A stretch of 64,000 nt of DNA from an uncultured Ruminococcus sp. GTDB taxonomy: Bacteria; Bacillota; Clostridia; Oscillospirales; Acutalibacteraceae. This document shows, in pieces, positions 1 through 9,435 of the stretch (position 1 is the stretch's first letter; each line of letters begins with the position of its first letter). The DNA is taken from NCBI GenBank assembly GCA_902785555.1, contig CACZZB010000002.1, forward strand, positions 19,089-83,088, written 5' to 3'. The notes under the pieces are model-generated. The model saw only the letters and a list, made by a program, of their open reading frames with translations, was not told where the DNA came from and ran no database searches. Position numbers and translations under genes: made by a program.

Positions 1-1222
1 CATCGGCAATTTTGCCTGCTGCAAGCAAGCCTGCACCTGTTGTTTCAAAGTTAATCATGGAGTCAAAGCCGCCCTGTGTAAAGTAACCGTCTTTACCATA
101 ACCGATATTCCAGTCCCAGCATTCGCCGGTCATCCAGAAATCGAGGTCATCGAGTTTCTTTGTTGGGTTAGCCTGTTTCCACTCTTTGAGTGCTGCAACG
201 CACTTATCCTTGAGCTGTTTCCATGAAGCCTTATCAACGTGTTTAGCGGTATCGCAGCGGAAACCGTCTATACCGTAGGTTCTTACCCAATCTGAAAGCC
301 ATGATGAAATAAAGCCTGTAACGGTGTTTGAAGTACCGTATTTTGATTGTTTTTCGGAGAGAGTACCCTCTTTTGTCCACTTAGTGATAAGGAACTGAGG
401 TATGCCGACCTGTTTGGACGATTCTGTACGGAAGTCCGGAAGACCTGTCAGACACTGAACCATTTCGGAAGGACCTTCACCGCTTTCGTCATATCCGGGC
501 AAGCCTGAACGTACCCAGTCGGAACCCCACCAGCGGCCCCAGGCTGCTGCATCACTCTTGTAATCTATCTTATTGTGATATTCAGAAAGCTGACCTGAAT
601 CATATACAGATTTCCAGCCGTCAAGGAGAGTACCGTAATTGTATTCGTTCATGTCTATCATGTTGTTATATCCTGCATGGTTCATAACAATATCCATGAT
701 GATACGGATGCCTTTTGAGTGAGCAGTATCTACAAGAGTCTGAAATTCCTGTTTTGTACCGTAGTTGGCATCAGGCTCTGTATAGTCCGTCACATAGTAG
801 CCGTGATAGGAATAGTGAGCGAAGTTGTCACCGAGGATATAACCGTGGAGCTGTTCGTAGGGAGCGGTCAGCCAGATGGCATTGACACCAAGGTCGGTGA
901 AATAGCCTTCATTGATTTTCTCCGTGATACCTGCAAAATCACCGCCATGGAAAGTAGCTCTGCTGTCACCTGCAACAGTTTTCATACGACCGTATGAATT
1001 GTCGTTGGAAGTGTCACCGTTTTTGAAACGGTCAATAAGCAGGAAGTAAACAGTGGCATTGTCCCATGAGAAAGTTGAGGCATCGCCGCTTGACGGAGTA
1101 ATAGCTGCGTTTGCTGTTGTCGAAGAGAGAGCAGTTCCGACAGCCGCCATTGAAAGCACGCTGGCAGCGGAAAGGAAAGAGCTTATGATCTTCTTGAACA
1201 GACCTTTTTGTTTTTTAGCCAA
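1..1222 (-). CDS. Secreted GH13 alpha-amylase (partial, C-terminus outside window)
   Basis: Hydrolyses internal alpha-1,4 bonds of starch outside the cell. The first 407 residues are visible. TTG at 1222 is the start because a GAGGG ribosome site sits about 7 nt upstream. Residues 1-39 are a signal peptide: basic KKQKGLFKK, a hydrophobic core, then TTANA before the probable cut. GH13 region I is DIVMNH (D177-H182), region II is GFRCDTAKHV with nucleophile D324, and region III is TGECWD with acid/base E367. The 3' end runs off the window, so carbohydrate-binding or dockerin modules, possible in Ruminococcus amylases, cannot be checked. The gene has its own promoter and is separated from the ribosomal operon by a terminator. 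GH13 assignment is firm; the exact subfamily and product are not. Confidence 0.93.
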   Translation of the reverse strand, partial: MAKKQKGLFKKIISSFLSAASVLSMAAVGTALSSTTANAAITPSSGDASTFSWDNATVYFLLIDRFKNGDTSNDNSYGRMKTVAGDSRATFHGGDFAGITEKINEGYFTDLGVNAIWLTAPYEQLHGYILGDNFAHYSYHGYYVTDYTEPDANYGTKQEFQTLVDTAHSKGIRIIMDIVMNHAGYNNMIDMNEYNYGTLLDGWKSVYDSGQLSEYHNKIDYKSDAAAWGRWWGSDWVRSGLPGYDESGEGPSEMVQCLTGLPDFRTESSKQVGIPQFLITKWTKEGTLSEKQSKYGTSNTVTGFISSWLSDWVRTYGIDGFRCDTAKHVDKASWKQLKDKCVAALKEWKQANPTKKLDDLDFWMTGECWDWNIGYGKDGYFTQGGFDSMINFETTGAGLLAAGKIAD

Positions 1223-1297
1223 GATAATTCCCTCTTTCTGTAAAAAATTTTTTTGTACTATGCCCAAAATGACTGCAAGGCATAATAAGTTAAGATT

Positions 1298-1326
1298 ATA
1301 TTACAATAAAATTAACAATTTGTAAA
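1298..1326 (-). promoter_or_regulatory. Promoter of the alpha-amylase gene
   Basis: On the minus strand, TTTACA (1321-1326) lies 17 nt from TAATAT (1298-1303), in an AT-rich stretch. Transcription would start near 1291 and give a leader of about 70 nt. No catabolite-control palindrome was recognised. Confidence 0.55.
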
Positions 1327-1420
1327 TGGAAAAAATGAAAAATAAACATAAATAATATACTTAAAAATAAAAATTGTAGACATTGACAATATTTGATATA
1401 TTTTTTTAGGCATTACAACA

Positions 1421-1460
1421 AAAAAAGAACCGGAAGTCTTAAAAAAACTTCCGGTTCTTT
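1421..1460 (-). terminator. Intrinsic terminator ending the ribosomal superoperon after rplQ
   Basis: A perfect 14-bp stem, AAAGAACCGGAAGT (1424-1437) with ACTTCCGGTTCTTT (1447-1460). On the minus strand it is followed by a T run. It lies just after rplQ and insulates the amylase gene. Confidence 0.9.
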
Positions 1461-1487
1461 GTATATAGAAAAAATCAAGTAACGAAA

Positions 1488-1829
1488 TCAGATAAGCTCA
1501 ATAACAGCCATTTCAGCAGCGTCACCACGACGGGGACCGAGCTTGGTGATTCTTATATAGCCGCCGTTTTTATCGGCATATTTAGGTGCTATCTCCTTAA
1601 AGAGTTTGTTGACAACATCTTCTTTAGTGATAAAAGCCAAAGCATAGCGTTTGTTCTGGAGATTTTCGACTTTAGCTCTTGTAATGCACTTTTCAGCCAA
1701 TGCACTAACTTCTTTTGCACGGGTATAAGTAGTTTCGATTTTGCCGTTTTCGAGAAGGAAAGTTACAAGGCCTCTGAGCATAGCGGTTCTGTGAGCAGTT
1801 TCTCTGCCGAGTTTTCTTGTTCCTGGCAT
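1488..1829 (-). CDS. rplQ: Large subunit ribosomal protein L17
   Basis: A 50S subunit protein of 113 residues, the usual length of the short bacterial form. It opens [20 protein letters not shown] and ends with the [12 protein letters not shown] beta-strand typical of L17. It is the last gene of the ribosomal cluster, 31 nt after rpoA and before a strong terminator. The rpoA-rplQ order is the normal bacterial one. Confidence 0.98.
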   Translation of the reverse strand: MPGTRKLGRETAHRTAMLRGLVTFLLENGKIETTYTRAKEVSALAEKCITRAKVENLQNKRYALAFITKEDVVNKLFKEIAPKYADKNGGYIRITKLGPRRGDAAEMAVIELI

Positions 1830-1860
1830 TGATATTCACTCCTTTGCAAAAATATATATA

Positions 1861-2817
1861 TTATTCCTCGTCAGCATGGAGCTGGAAACCGAGAGAGTTG
1901 AGTTTTTCAACAACTTCATCCAAAGATTTTCTTCCGAGGTTACGGACCTTCATCATATCTTCTTCGGATTTATTTATAAGATCTTCAACTGTATTGATGC
2001 CTGCACGTTTGAGACAGTTAAAGGAACGTACTGAGAGGTCAAGTTCCTCAATAGTCATTTCAAGTACTTTTTCCTTTCCCTGGTCGTTTTTCTCGATCAT
2101 GATTTCGGTATTTGTACCCTTATCAGAGAGATTAACGAAAAGGTTAAGATGTTCGGTAAGAACCTTGGCTGCAAGAGAAACAGCCTCTCTGGCACTTATG
2201 ACACCGTTAGTCCATACATCAAGAGTGAGTCTGTCATAGTCGGTAATCTGACCGACACGGGTATTGTCAACAGTATAGTTGACTTTGAGAACGGGAGTGT
2301 ATATAGAGTCAATAGGAAGGACACCTATTTTTGAACTGCCCGTCATTTCAGCCTTATTGCGTTCGGAGGAAACATATCCTCTGCCCTTATTAAGAGTAAT
2401 CTCCATATAAAGTTTAGCACGTTCGCCAAGAGTGGCAATGTGCATATCGGGATTAAGAATCTCAACCTCAGCATCATTTTTTATCGACTCAGCCGTAACA
2501 ACGCAAGGTCCTTCGGCATTGATCTCGACCGTTTTTGGACCGTTTGTATAGAGCTTTGCAACAAGTCCTTTCATATTAAGGACAATTGCAGTAACGTCTT
2601 CCTTAACACCGGGGATAGTCGAGAACTCATGAAGAACACCGTCAATTTTGATAGAAGTAACGGCGACACCTTCAAGGGACGAGAGCAAAACACGTCTGAG
2701 ACTGTTTCCGAGAGTATTGCCGAAACCTCTTTCAAGCGGTTCAACAACAAATCTGCCGAATTTGCCGTCCTCTGACAATTCCGTTGTTTCAATTCCTGGC
2801 CTTTCAATTCCAATCAT
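1861..2817 (-). CDS. rpoA: DNA-directed RNA polymerase subunit alpha
   Basis: Assembles RNA polymerase and contacts UP elements and activators. The N-terminal domain (about 1-230) contains the dimerisation stretch [19 protein letters not shown]. The C-terminal domain (about 250-310) contains the helix-hairpin-helix [17 protein letters not shown] and the [11 protein letters not shown] motif. ATG at 2817 matches the usual MIGIE start. GTG at 2820 is equally possible because AAGGAGG sits 7 nt before it. Length 318 aa is normal. It is cotranscribed with rpsD and rplQ. Confidence 0.98.
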   Translation of the reverse strand: MIGIERPGIETTELSEDGKFGRFVVEPLERGFGNTLGNSLRRVLLSSLEGVAVTSIKIDGVLHEFSTIPGVKEDVTAIVLNMKGLVAKLYTNGPKTVEINAEGPCVVTAESIKNDAEVEILNPDMHIATLGERAKLYMEITLNKGRGYVSSERNKAEMTGSSKIGVLPIDSIYTPVLKVNYTVDNTRVGQITDYDRLTLDVWTNGVISAREAVSLAAKVLTEHLNLFVNLSDKGTNTEIMIEKNDQGKEKVLEMTIEELDLSVRSFNCLKRAGINTVEDLINKSEEDMMKVRNLGRKSLDEVVEKLNSLGFQLHADEE

Positions 2818-2888
2818 CACAGCTAAACCTCCTTGACATTAGGCGGGATACCGCCAAGATATTTGTGATCTGCACAAGAAAATGGGGA

Positions 2889-3485
2889 TTACTTAGAGTA
2901 CAACTCAACAATAAGGTGAGGTGCAACCTCATAATCAATATCTTCAATAGAAGGCATACGAACTACTTTAGCAGAGAACTGTTCTTTGTTGATATCAAGC
3001 CAAAGAGGAGTATTTCTGCCGTTAGTCTGTTCAACGACATCCTTGAATTTAGTGCTACTCTTGCTCTTGTCACGCAGAGAAACGACATCGCCTGCCTTAA
3101 CTCTGTAAGAGGGGATATCAACTTTCTTGCCGTTTACGAGGAAATGACCGTGAGTAACGAGCTGTCTTGCCTCACGTCTTGTAAGAGCAAGACCCATTCT
3201 GAAAGCGATGTTGTCAAGTCTTGATTCAAGAACAGTGATAAGGTTGTTACCGGCCTGACCTTCCATTTTTGAAGCAAGCTCAAAATAATGATGGAAAGGT
3301 TTTTCAAGAACGCCGTATATGAATTTGAGTTTCTGTTTTTCTTTAAGTTGCATACCGTACTCGGAAACTTTCTTTCTGGTATTAGCATTGAGATGTTTTT
3401 TAGAAGTTTTGTCGATACCTACAACAGTGGGGCTGATACCGAGGTATCTGCATCTTTTGAGGATCGGGTCTCTGTTTACTGCCAT
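2889..3485 (-). CDS. rpsD: Small subunit ribosomal protein S4 (zinc-free form)
   Basis: A primary 16S rRNA binder that nucleates 30S assembly. The S4 RNA-binding domain is visible around residues 90-150 (SRLDNIAFRMGLALTRREAR, then HGHFLVNGKKVDIPSY). The N-terminus has only one cysteine (KRCRYLG), so this is the C-minus paralogue lacking the zinc knuckle, common in this family of clostridia. Length 198 aa is normal. A GGGAGG site precedes the ATG. Confidence 0.97.
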   Translation of the reverse strand: MAVNRDPILKRCRYLGISPTVVGIDKTSKKHLNANTRKKVSEYGMQLKEKQKLKFIYGVLEKPFHHYFELASKMEGQAGNNLITVLESRLDNIAFRMGLALTRREARQLVTHGHFLVNGKKVDIPSYRVKAGDVVSLRDKSKSSTKFKDVVEQTNGRNTPLWLDINKEQFSAKVVRMPSIEDIDYEVAPHLIVELYSK

Positions 3486-3509
3486 TTAAGTTTACCTCCC
3501 TGAAATCTT

Positions 3510-3914
3510 TTATACACGTCTTCTTTTCGGAGGACGGCAACCGTTGTGCGGAATAGGTGTAACGTCTTTGATCATGCTTACTTCAAGACCGGCGGACTGC
3601 AAAGCACGGATAGCTGCCTCACGACCTGCACCGGGACCTTTGACATAAACTTCAACGCTTTTCATGCCATGCTCCATAGCAGCCTTGGCAGCTGTTTCTG
3701 CAGCAGACTGAGCAGCAAACGGAGTTGATTTTCTTGAACCTCTGAAACCGAGTTCACCGGCACTTGCCCAAGAAACGGCATTGCCCTGTACATCCGATAT
3801 AGTAACAATGGTATTGTTAAATGTTGACTGGATATGAGCAGCACCTTTTTCGATGTTTTTGCGTTCACGGCGTCTGCGGATAGTAGTCTTTTTAGCACTT
3901 TTCTGAACTGCCAT
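3510..3914 (-). CDS. rpsK: Small subunit ribosomal protein S11
   Basis: A 30S platform protein near the mRNA exit path. At 134 aa it has the expected motifs [15 protein letters not shown], the [11 protein letters not shown] segment, and the C-terminal [18 protein letters not shown]. It lies between rpsM and rpsD with short gaps, as in the canonical alpha operon. Confidence 0.98.
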   Translation of the reverse strand: MAVQKSAKKTTIRRRRERKNIEKGAAHIQSTFNNTIVTISDVQGNAVSWASAGELGFRGSRKSTPFAAQSAAETAAKAAMEHGMKSVEVYVKGPGAGREAAIRALQSAGLEVSMIKDVTPIPHNGCRPPKRRRV

Positions 3915-3933
3915 CAGTTAATTCCCTCCTGAA

Positions 3934-4302
3934 TTATTTTTTCTTGTTAGCCATAGTTTTTCTTGGACCTTTTCTTGTACGAGCGTTGGTTTTTGAACGC
4001 TGACCTCTTACAGGAAGACCCTTTCTATGACGGACACCTCTGTAACAGCCAATTTCGATAAGTCTTTTGATATCGAAAGCGATGTCACGTTTAAGATCGC
4101 CTTCAACACGGCAGTTGTGGTCAATATAGTCTCTGAGTTTAGCTACATCATCTTCTGTAAGGTCTCTTACACGGGTATCGGGATTAACGCCTGTTGCAGC
4201 GAGAATGTCATTAGAAGTTTTACGGCCGATACCGAAGATATATGTCAAGCCGATCTCAATTCTTTTATCTCTGGGTAAATCTACACCTGAAATACGTGCC
4301 AT
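3934..4302 (-). CDS. rpsM: Small subunit ribosomal protein S13
   Basis: A 30S head protein that contacts the P-site tRNA and the inter-subunit bridge. It begins [20 protein letters not shown] and ends with the basic tail [17 protein letters not shown] plus a Lys-rich end. Length 122 aa is typical. GGAGGTG lies 9-10 nt before the ATG. It follows rpmJ. Confidence 0.98.
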   Translation of the reverse strand: MARISGVDLPRDKRIEIGLTYIFGIGRKTSNDILAATGVNPDTRVRDLTEDDVAKLRDYIDHNCRVEGDLKRDIAFDIKRLIEIGCYRGVRHRKGLPVRGQRSKTNARTRKGPRKTMANKKK

Positions 4303-4338
4303 ACTTTTAGCACACCTCCATTAATGATAATTGCGTCA

Positions 4339-4452
4339 TTAGCCCTGACGCTGTTTGTGCTTAGGGTTTTCACAGATAACCATGATTTTGCCCTTACGCT
4401 TGATAACTTTACATTTTTCGCAGATTTTCTTTACTGAAGGTCTGACTTTCAT
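4339..4452 (-). CDS. rpmJ: Large subunit ribosomal protein L36 (zinc form)
   Basis: A 37-residue 50S protein, read directly from the DNA. It begins [20 protein letters not shown] and ends [11 protein letters not shown]. The zinc ligands are intact: C11, C14, C27 and H32. It sits between infA and rpsM, the normal place for rpmJ, so function and start are secure. Confidence 0.96.
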   Translation of the reverse strand: MKVRPSVKKICEKCKVIKRKGKIMVICENPKHKQRQG

Positions 4453-4493
4453 CGTGTTATCATTCCTTTCATTGCAAATAAAGGGATATATAA

Positions 4494-4712
4494 TTACTTA
4501 CTACGCCACGTAATACGACCTTTTGTAAGATCATAGGGTGACATTTCGACAGTCACTTTGTCGCCCGGAAGTATACGGATAAAATTCATTCTGAGTTTTC
4601 CCGAAATATGGGCAAGAATAATGTGACCGTTCTGAAGCTCTACTTTAAACTGAGCATTAGGGAGAGCCTCTTTAACTGTTCCTTCGACCTCAATTACATC
4701 TTGTTTTGACAA
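4494..4712 (-). CDS. infA: Translation initiation factor IF-1
   Basis: Binds the ribosomal A site during initiation. The 72 aa form one OB-fold of the S1 type, with [20 protein letters not shown] and a C-terminal [10 protein letters not shown]. The start is TTG at 4712, with GGGAGG 8 nt upstream. It has its own promoter just upstream, so infA to rplQ can be transcribed apart from the spc genes. Confidence 0.97.
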   Translation of the reverse strand: MSKQDVIEVEGTVKEALPNAQFKVELQNGHIILAHISGKLRMNFIRILPGDKVTVEMSPYDLTKGRITWRSK

Positions 4713-4773
4713 TAGAACAACCTCCCTGAAAATTCAATATAATCCTCGTTCAAAAAGGACACAGTACCTTATA

Positions 4774-4802
4774 TTTATAGCACTGATTGACGGATTTGTC
4801 AA
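4774..4802 (-). promoter_or_regulatory. Internal promoter before infA
   Basis: On the minus strand, TTGACA (4797-4802) is 17 nt from TATAAA (4774-4779). It lies in the only sizeable gap between map/KOW and infA. It should give separate expression of infA-rpmJ-rpsM-rpsK-rpsD-rpoA-rplQ. Confidence 0.75.
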
Positions 4803-4806
4803 GAAA

Positions 4807-5055
4807 TTATAAAAGGCTTGCATAAAATTCGTCAAGTATCTCACAAATTTTTTGATTAGTGTATAAAGACTGTTCATTTAGAACAGTCGAGGTCGGTGCC
4901 AAATGAAGAGGATTTTTCTTTTTTGGGTTAAGAGCGGTTTTATATTTTCCGTCAATAATATATATATAATTATTTTGGATATCAGATACGACAAAGAACT
5001 GACCTTTGTCGTGACCGGCTTTTGACCTTACGACCATACCTCTGACAAACTGCAT
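4807..5055 (-). CDS. KOW-domain RNA-binding protein (L14e-like)
   Basis: A small protein of 82 aa with an N-terminal KOW/SH3-like segment, GMVVRSKAGHDKGQFFVV, resembling the start of archaeal/eukaryotic L14e. Clostridia commonly carry it between map and infA. This suggests a ribosome- or RNA-linked role, but the biochemical function is not established. ATG at 5055 is preferred over TTG at 5061 because AGGTG is then 7 nt away. It is part of the spc transcript. Confidence 0.85.
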   Translation of the reverse strand: MQFVRGMVVRSKAGHDKGQFFVVSDIQNNYIYIIDGKYKTALNPKKKNPLHLAPTSTVLNEQSLYTNQKICEILDEFYASLL

Positions 5056-5069
5056 AGACAATCACCTCA

Positions 5070-5822
5070 TCAATCTGCTGATGTAAGAATGACAGTACCG
5101 TCGGAAGTTATCGCAACGGTATGCTCAAAATGAGCAGCCAACATTCCGTCAGCGGTAACGGTAGTCCAGCCGTCATCAAGGACTTTGACTTTGTGAGTCC
5201 CCTGAGTGATCATAGGTTCAATAGCTATTGTCATTCCCGGCAAAAGACGAACACCTCTGTGAGGTATTCCGTAATTTGGTACGCTCGGATCTTCATGCAG
5301 CTTCGCACCTACTCCGTGGCCGACGAAATCTCTTACCACCGAGTAACTGCGTGCTTCGGCATACTGCTGAACTGCGTGACCGATATCGCCGATCCTTGCA
5401 CCTGCGACAGCATTTTTTATGCCCTCAAAGAGAGCCTCACGGGTCGCATCAAGGAGAGCCTGAGCATCTTTTGAGATATCACCGCACGGAAAGGTCCATG
5501 CATTGTCACCGTGATAGCCTTCAAACTTTGCTCCGACATCAATACTGACGATGTCACCGTTTTTAAGGATGTGATTCTTGCTTGGTATGCCATGGATGAC
5601 TACATTGTTTACAGAAATACAGGCACTTGCCGGAAATCCGCCGTAACCGAGAAAGGAAGGGGTTGCCCCCTGTTTCTCGATATAATCACGGACTATGCAG
5701 TCGATTTCATAAGTTGAAACACCGGGCTGGACTGCTCTGCCGGCTTCCTGTAAAGCTCGCTGTGAAATTCTGCCCGCATTACGCATCTTAGCGATTTCAC
5801 GGGTAGTTTTGAGAATTACCAT
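5070..5822 (-). CDS. map: Methionine aminopeptidase, type I
   Basis: Removes the N-terminal Met from nascent proteins in the cytoplasm. The pita-bread fold metal ligands are visible: the D of SIDVGAKFEGYHGDNA, the second D of that stretch, H in FVGHGVG, E in IEPMI and E in FEHTVAI. Length 250 aa is standard. It lies 4 nt after adk with its SD inside the adk 3' end, so the two are translationally linked. secY-adk-map is the classic Firmicute order. Confidence 0.98.
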   Translation of the reverse strand: MVILKTTREIAKMRNAGRISQRALQEAGRAVQPGVSTYEIDCIVRDYIEKQGATPSFLGYGGFPASACISVNNVVIHGIPSKNHILKNGDIVSIDVGAKFEGYHGDNAWTFPCGDISKDAQALLDATREALFEGIKNAVAGARIGDIGHAVQQYAEARSYSVVRDFVGHGVGAKLHEDPSVPNYGIPHRGVRLLPGMTIAIEPMITQGTHKVKVLDDGWTTVTADGMLAAHFEHTVAITSDGTVILTSAD

Positions 5823-5826
5823 TCAA

Positions 5827-6459
5827 TTACTCTCCGATAGCCTTGAGGATAAGAGCTGTTGTATCTTCGATAGTAGCCTGACCTTCGACTATTGAAAGTT
5901 TGCCCTGCTTCTCATAGTAATCCTTGAGAGGTTCGGTTTCCTTGTGGTAAACATCAAGACGAGCATTGACTGTATCGGGGTGGTCATCCTTACGCTGAAC
6001 AAGGGCACCTGCACATCTGTCGCAAACACCGTCAACAGCGGGCTTTTTGTGCTCGATGTGATAGCTTGCTCCACACTTTTCGCAGACACGGCGTCCGGAC
6101 ATTCTTCTTACGATAGCTTCGTCTTTAACTTCGATGTCAATAACCTTGTCAATAACGATGCCCATTTTGTCCAGAGCCTCGGCCTGAGGGATAGTTCTGG
6201 GGAAACCGTCAAGGATAAAACCATTCTGACAGTCATCCTTGGCAAGTCTCTCTTTGATGATGCCGATAACGACTTCATCGGGAACGAGCTGACCTGCTTC
6301 CATGAAAGCTTTTGCTTTCAGACCCATCTCAGTACCGCTTTTCAACGCTTCACGGATAATATTTCCGGTTGAGATTGTAGGGATTTGCAAACGATCGCAA
6401 ATAACCTCCGCCTGAGTGCCTTTGCCGGCACCGGGAGCTCCAAGTAATATGATATTCAT
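5827..6459 (-). CDS. adk: Adenylate kinase (zinc-binding LID)
   Basis: Interconverts ATP + AMP and 2 ADP. The P-loop is GAPGAGKGTQ at the N-terminus. The AMP-binding region includes the DGFPRT motif. The LID has four cysteines (CEKC and CDRC), so it binds zinc as in Bacillus. ATG at 6459 is chosen because the GGAG site is 9 nt away and gives the canonical start MNIILLGAPG. ATG at 6465 would leave only 3 nt. Length 210 aa. Confidence 0.97.
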   Translation of the reverse strand: MNIILLGAPGAGKGTQAEVICDRLQIPTISTGNIIREALKSGTEMGLKAKAFMEAGQLVPDEVVIGIIKERLAKDDCQNGFILDGFPRTIPQAEALDKMGIVIDKVIDIEVKDEAIVRRMSGRRVCEKCGASYHIEHKKPAVDGVCDRCAGALVQRKDDHPDTVNARLDVYHKETEPLKDYYEKQGKLSIVEGQATIEDTTALILKAIGE

Positions 6460-6554
6460 ACTCATATACTCCTTTCAATTATAAAAATCAATATATTTTT
6501 TCCTTTCCCATAAAGAGAAAGAATGATTCCAAAAATTGATTGCCGTGCAAATGA

Positions 6555-7892
6555 TCAGTCAAGGAATCCCTTTGAATGGCGAACCATCATCTGAGATTCA
6601 AGCTGTCTGCCTGTTTCAAGTGCAACACCTACGAGGATGATAACGGAAGTACCGCCCATCATAAGTCCGTGCATACCTGTAACGCCCGAGAAAATAAGCG
6701 GAACGATAGCGATAAATGCAAGGAACAAAGCACCGATAAGTGTTATTTTGGACAGGATTTTTGCTATAAAATCAGCGGTAGGCTTACCGGGACGGATACC
6801 CGGGATAGTACCGTTGTTCTGGCGGAGATTGTTAGCCATTTCTATGGGATTATACTGAATAGTAACATAGAAATAAGCAAAACCGATTATAAATATAAAA
6901 TAGAGAACTGTGTATATCCAGCCGCCCATATCGAAAGCATTGAAGAAACCTTTCCAGAAATCAGGGATGTTTTTCCATGCATCACTGTTCTTGTCGGTAG
7001 CTCCCATAAATAGGAGTATAGTTGACGGGATAGAAAGGATAGAGCTTGCGAAGATGATCGGCATAACACCCGAAAGACCTACTTTGATAGGAAGATGAGT
7101 GTTCTGACCGCCGTACATTTTGCGACCTACAACACGCTTGGCATATTGTATGGGGATACGGCGTTCTGCATCATTCATAAATACTATTACCCATATAATA
7201 ACGAGGAATATTATAACGAATATGCAGGAATAGATGATTTTTGCAATGTCGCCTTCAAGACCGAGTTTAAAGTACTGCCAAAGAGTACCGAAAGTAACGG
7301 GAAGTCTTGCGATGATACCGACAAAAAGGAGAATGGAAATGCCGTTACCGACACCGTTCTGATTTATCTGTTCGCCGAGCCACATCATAAGAGCGGTACC
7401 GGCAGTAAAAGCAAAAATAATTACAAGAGCAGTGAAGATACCTGAGCCGTTCCAGCCGTCATAGCTTACGATATGAGACCTGAGCAGCCAGATATAGTAA
7501 GCAGTACCCTGAATGATACCGAGGATAACGGTAACATAACGGGTAATGGTAGCAATTTTCTTTCTGCCCTCCATACCCTCTTTTGCAAGTCTTTCAAGAG
7601 GCGGTAAAGCGACAGTCAAAAGCTGCATGATGATAGAGGAGTTGATGTACGGGGTGACCGACATTGCAAAGAGTGTTGCGTTAGAGAACGCACCACCGGA
7701 AAAGACGTCATAATATGCGAGCATATTTGAAGTGTCTTTCCAGCCCTCGGTGAGGGCTTTGAGTGCATGGACATCAAGAAACGGTACGGGGATGACCGAA
7801 CCGATTCTGAATATCAATACAATAAAAAGAGTAAAGAGCATCTTCTTGCGAAGATCGGGGATTTTCCAGGCATTAGCGATTGTTTTGAACAA
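6555..7892 (-). CDS. secY: Preprotein translocase subunit SecY
   Basis: The protein-conducting channel of the Sec pathway in the cytoplasmic membrane. 445 aa with ten predicted hydrophobic segments. Recognisable pieces are RIGSVIPVPFLD near the N-terminus, SVTPYINSSIIMQLL (segment 2), NGVGNGISILLF and RPGKPTADFI. The start is TTG at 7892 with GAGGTGAT upstream. Only one base separates it from the rplO stop, so the genes are coupled. Confidence 0.98.
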   Translation of the reverse strand: MFKTIANAWKIPDLRKKMLFTLFIVLIFRIGSVIPVPFLDVHALKALTEGWKDTSNMLAYYDVFSGGAFSNATLFAMSVTPYINSSIIMQLLTVALPPLERLAKEGMEGRKKIATITRYVTVILGIIQGTAYYIWLLRSHIVSYDGWNGSGIFTALVIIFAFTAGTALMMWLGEQINQNGVGNGISILLFVGIIARLPVTFGTLWQYFKLGLEGDIAKIIYSCIFVIIFLVIIWVIVFMNDAERRIPIQYAKRVVGRKMYGGQNTHLPIKVGLSGVMPIIFASSILSIPSTILLFMGATDKNSDAWKNIPDFWKGFFNAFDMGGWIYTVLYFIFIIGFAYFYVTIQYNPIEMANNLRQNNGTIPGIRPGKPTADFIAKILSKITLIGALFLAFIAIVPLIFSGVTGMHGLMMGGTSVIILVGVALETGRQLESQMMVRHSKGFLD

Positions 7893-7893
7893 A

Positions 7894-8334
7894 TCAGATC
7901 ACCTCTGCCTTTCCTCCCGCAGCTTCTATTTTCTGCTTAGCTGATTCAGAGAAAGCGTTTACTTTAACAGTAAGTTTCTTTGAAAGAGAGCCGTTTCCGA
8001 GAATTTTTATACCGTCACAGTCTTTTTTAACGATACCTTTTTCAGCAAGAGTTGCAGCATTTACTTCTGCACCATCTTCAAAAACCTCAAGAGCTGCAAC
8101 ATTTACAGCGATAATGGATTTTGCGAAGATATTGTTGAAGCCTCTTTTGGGGATACGTCTCTGGAGAGGCATCTGACCGCCTTCAAAACCGGGTCTTATG
8201 CTGCCGCCTGAACGGGCTTTTTGACCTTTGTGACCTTTTCCGGCAGTTTTGCCCCAGCCTGAGCCGTGACCTCTGCCGATTCTTTTTGATGATTTTGTAG
8301 CACCCTCAGCAGGTGAAAGTTCATGCAAATTCAT
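7894..8334 (-). CDS. rplO: Large subunit ribosomal protein L15
   Basis: A late-assembly 50S protein. 146 aa starting [20 protein letters not shown], followed by the Gly/Arg-rich segment [19 protein letters not shown] that threads into 23S rRNA. It lies between rpmD and secY in the spc operon. AGGAGGTG precedes the ATG. Confidence 0.98.
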   Translation of the reverse strand: MNLHELSPAEGATKSSKRIGRGHGSGWGKTAGKGHKGQKARSGGSIRPGFEGGQMPLQRRIPKRGFNNIFAKSIIAVNVAALEVFEDGAEVNAATLAEKGIVKKDCDGIKILGNGSLSKKLTVKVNAFSESAKQKIEAAGGKAEVI

Positions 8335-8351
8335 TTATTGCACCTCCTCGC

Positions 8352-8531
8352 TTATGCTTCAGTTACTTCTACAAGATGTCTGATTTTATTTACCTTGCCC
8401 TGAGTCTGAACATTGTCGGGCTGAATAGTAGAATTACCAGGCTTTGTAAGACCAAGAGAGTTGGCAGTAGCGATCTGATCCTTCTGTCTTCCAATTAAAC
8501 TCTTTTTAAGAGTAATTTTAAGCTGTGCCAT
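8352..8531 (-). CDS. rpmD: Large subunit ribosomal protein L30
   Basis: A small 50S protein of 59 aa starting MAQLKITLKKSLIGRQKDQI, with the L30 core TANSLGLTK and VQGKVNKIRHLV-like end. ATG at 8531 is the family start. An in-frame extension to 8549 would overlap the rpsE stop and remove the GGAGG spacing. It lies between rpsE and rplO as usual. Confidence 0.96.
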   Translation of the reverse strand: MAQLKITLKKSLIGRQKDQIATANSLGLTKPGNSTIQPDNVQTQGKVNKIRHLVEVTEA

Positions 8532-8548
8532 GTGTTGCCAACCTCCCA

Positions 8549-9046
8549 TTAAAGAATATCTTTAGCAGTCTTGCCACGGACAGCGGCAACTTCATCTGCT
8601 GTTCTGAGACTCTCAAGACCTGCGAGTGTTGCACGTACAACATTGCAGGGATTGTTGGAACGGAGAGCCTTTGTTCTGATGTCCTTTATGCCGACAGCCT
8701 CAATGACTGCACGGACAGGACCGCCTGCGATAACACCGGTACCGGGGGCAGCGGGCTTCATGAGGACCTTGCCTGCACCGAAAATACCTGTTACTTCGTG
8801 AGGGATAGTAGTACCTTTAAGAGAGATCTTCTTAAGATTCTTCTTAGCATCGTCGATACCCTTGCGGATAGCGTCGGGAACTTCGCCTGCTTTGCCGATA
8901 CCGAAACCTACTGTGCCGTTGCCGTCACCGACTACGACGAGAGCAGCGAATTTGAAGATACGACCGCCCTTTACTGTTTTTGAAACACGGTTGATAGCAA
9001 CAACGTGTTCTTTCAAGTCCAAAGTTGAACCGTCAATTATAGCCAA
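8549..9046 (-). CDS. rpsE: Small subunit ribosomal protein S5
   Basis: A 30S protein at the decoding region, important for fidelity. 165 aa. It shows the double-stranded-RNA-like N-terminal motif [19 protein letters not shown] and the [20 protein letters not shown] segment. The start is TTG at 9046 (MAIIDG...) with AAGGAGGAG upstream. It lies between rplR and rpmD. Confidence 0.97.
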   Translation of the reverse strand: MAIIDGSTLDLKEHVVAINRVSKTVKGGRIFKFAALVVVGDGNGTVGFGIGKAGEVPDAIRKGIDDAKKNLKKISLKGTTIPHEVTGIFGAGKVLMKPAAPGTGVIAGGPVRAVIEAVGIKDIRTKALRSNNPCNVVRATLAGLESLRTADEVAAVRGKTAKDIL

Positions 9047-9061
9047 AGTTACTCCTCCTTA

Positions 9062-9418
9062 TCAGAAATTAAGACCGCCTTCACGGGCACCCTCTGCGAG
9101 TTCTTTTACACGGCCGTGGAAAATATAGCCGCCTCTGTCAAATACAACATCTTTAATGCCTTTTTCGGCAGCTTTCTCAGCGATGAGCTTGCCGACCTTG
9201 CGGGCAGCGTCCTTGTTTCCGCCGTTAACATCTTTAAGCTCGAGTGAAGAAGCAGCTGCAAGAGTAACACCCTTGACATCGTCGATAAGCTGAGCATAGA
9301 TGTTATTGGTAGAGCGAAAAACATTAAGGCGAGGACACTCGGCAGTACCGCTTACTTTGCTGCGTACTCTTGTATGACGCTTGATTCTTGCCTTGTTTGT
9401 ATCAGGCTTTTTTACCAT
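9062..9418 (-). CDS. rplR: Large subunit ribosomal protein L18
   Basis: Binds 5S rRNA in the 50S central protuberance. 118 aa. It has the typical basic N-terminus ([20 protein letters not shown]), the [18 protein letters not shown] strand and a C-terminal [20 protein letters not shown]. Spc operon position between rplF and rpsE. Confidence 0.98.
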   Translation of the reverse strand: MVKKPDTNKARIKRHTRVRSKVSGTAECPRLNVFRSTNNIYAQLIDDVKGVTLAAASSLELKDVNGGNKDAARKVGKLIAEKAAEKGIKDVVFDRGGYIFHGRVKELAEGAREGGLNF

Positions 9419-9435
9419 AGTTACTCACTCCTTAA

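Noticed and set aside
719..1325. Plus-strand open frames opposite the alpha-amylase
   Set aside because: They lie antisense to a clear GH13 gene, lack ribosome sites and show no domain.
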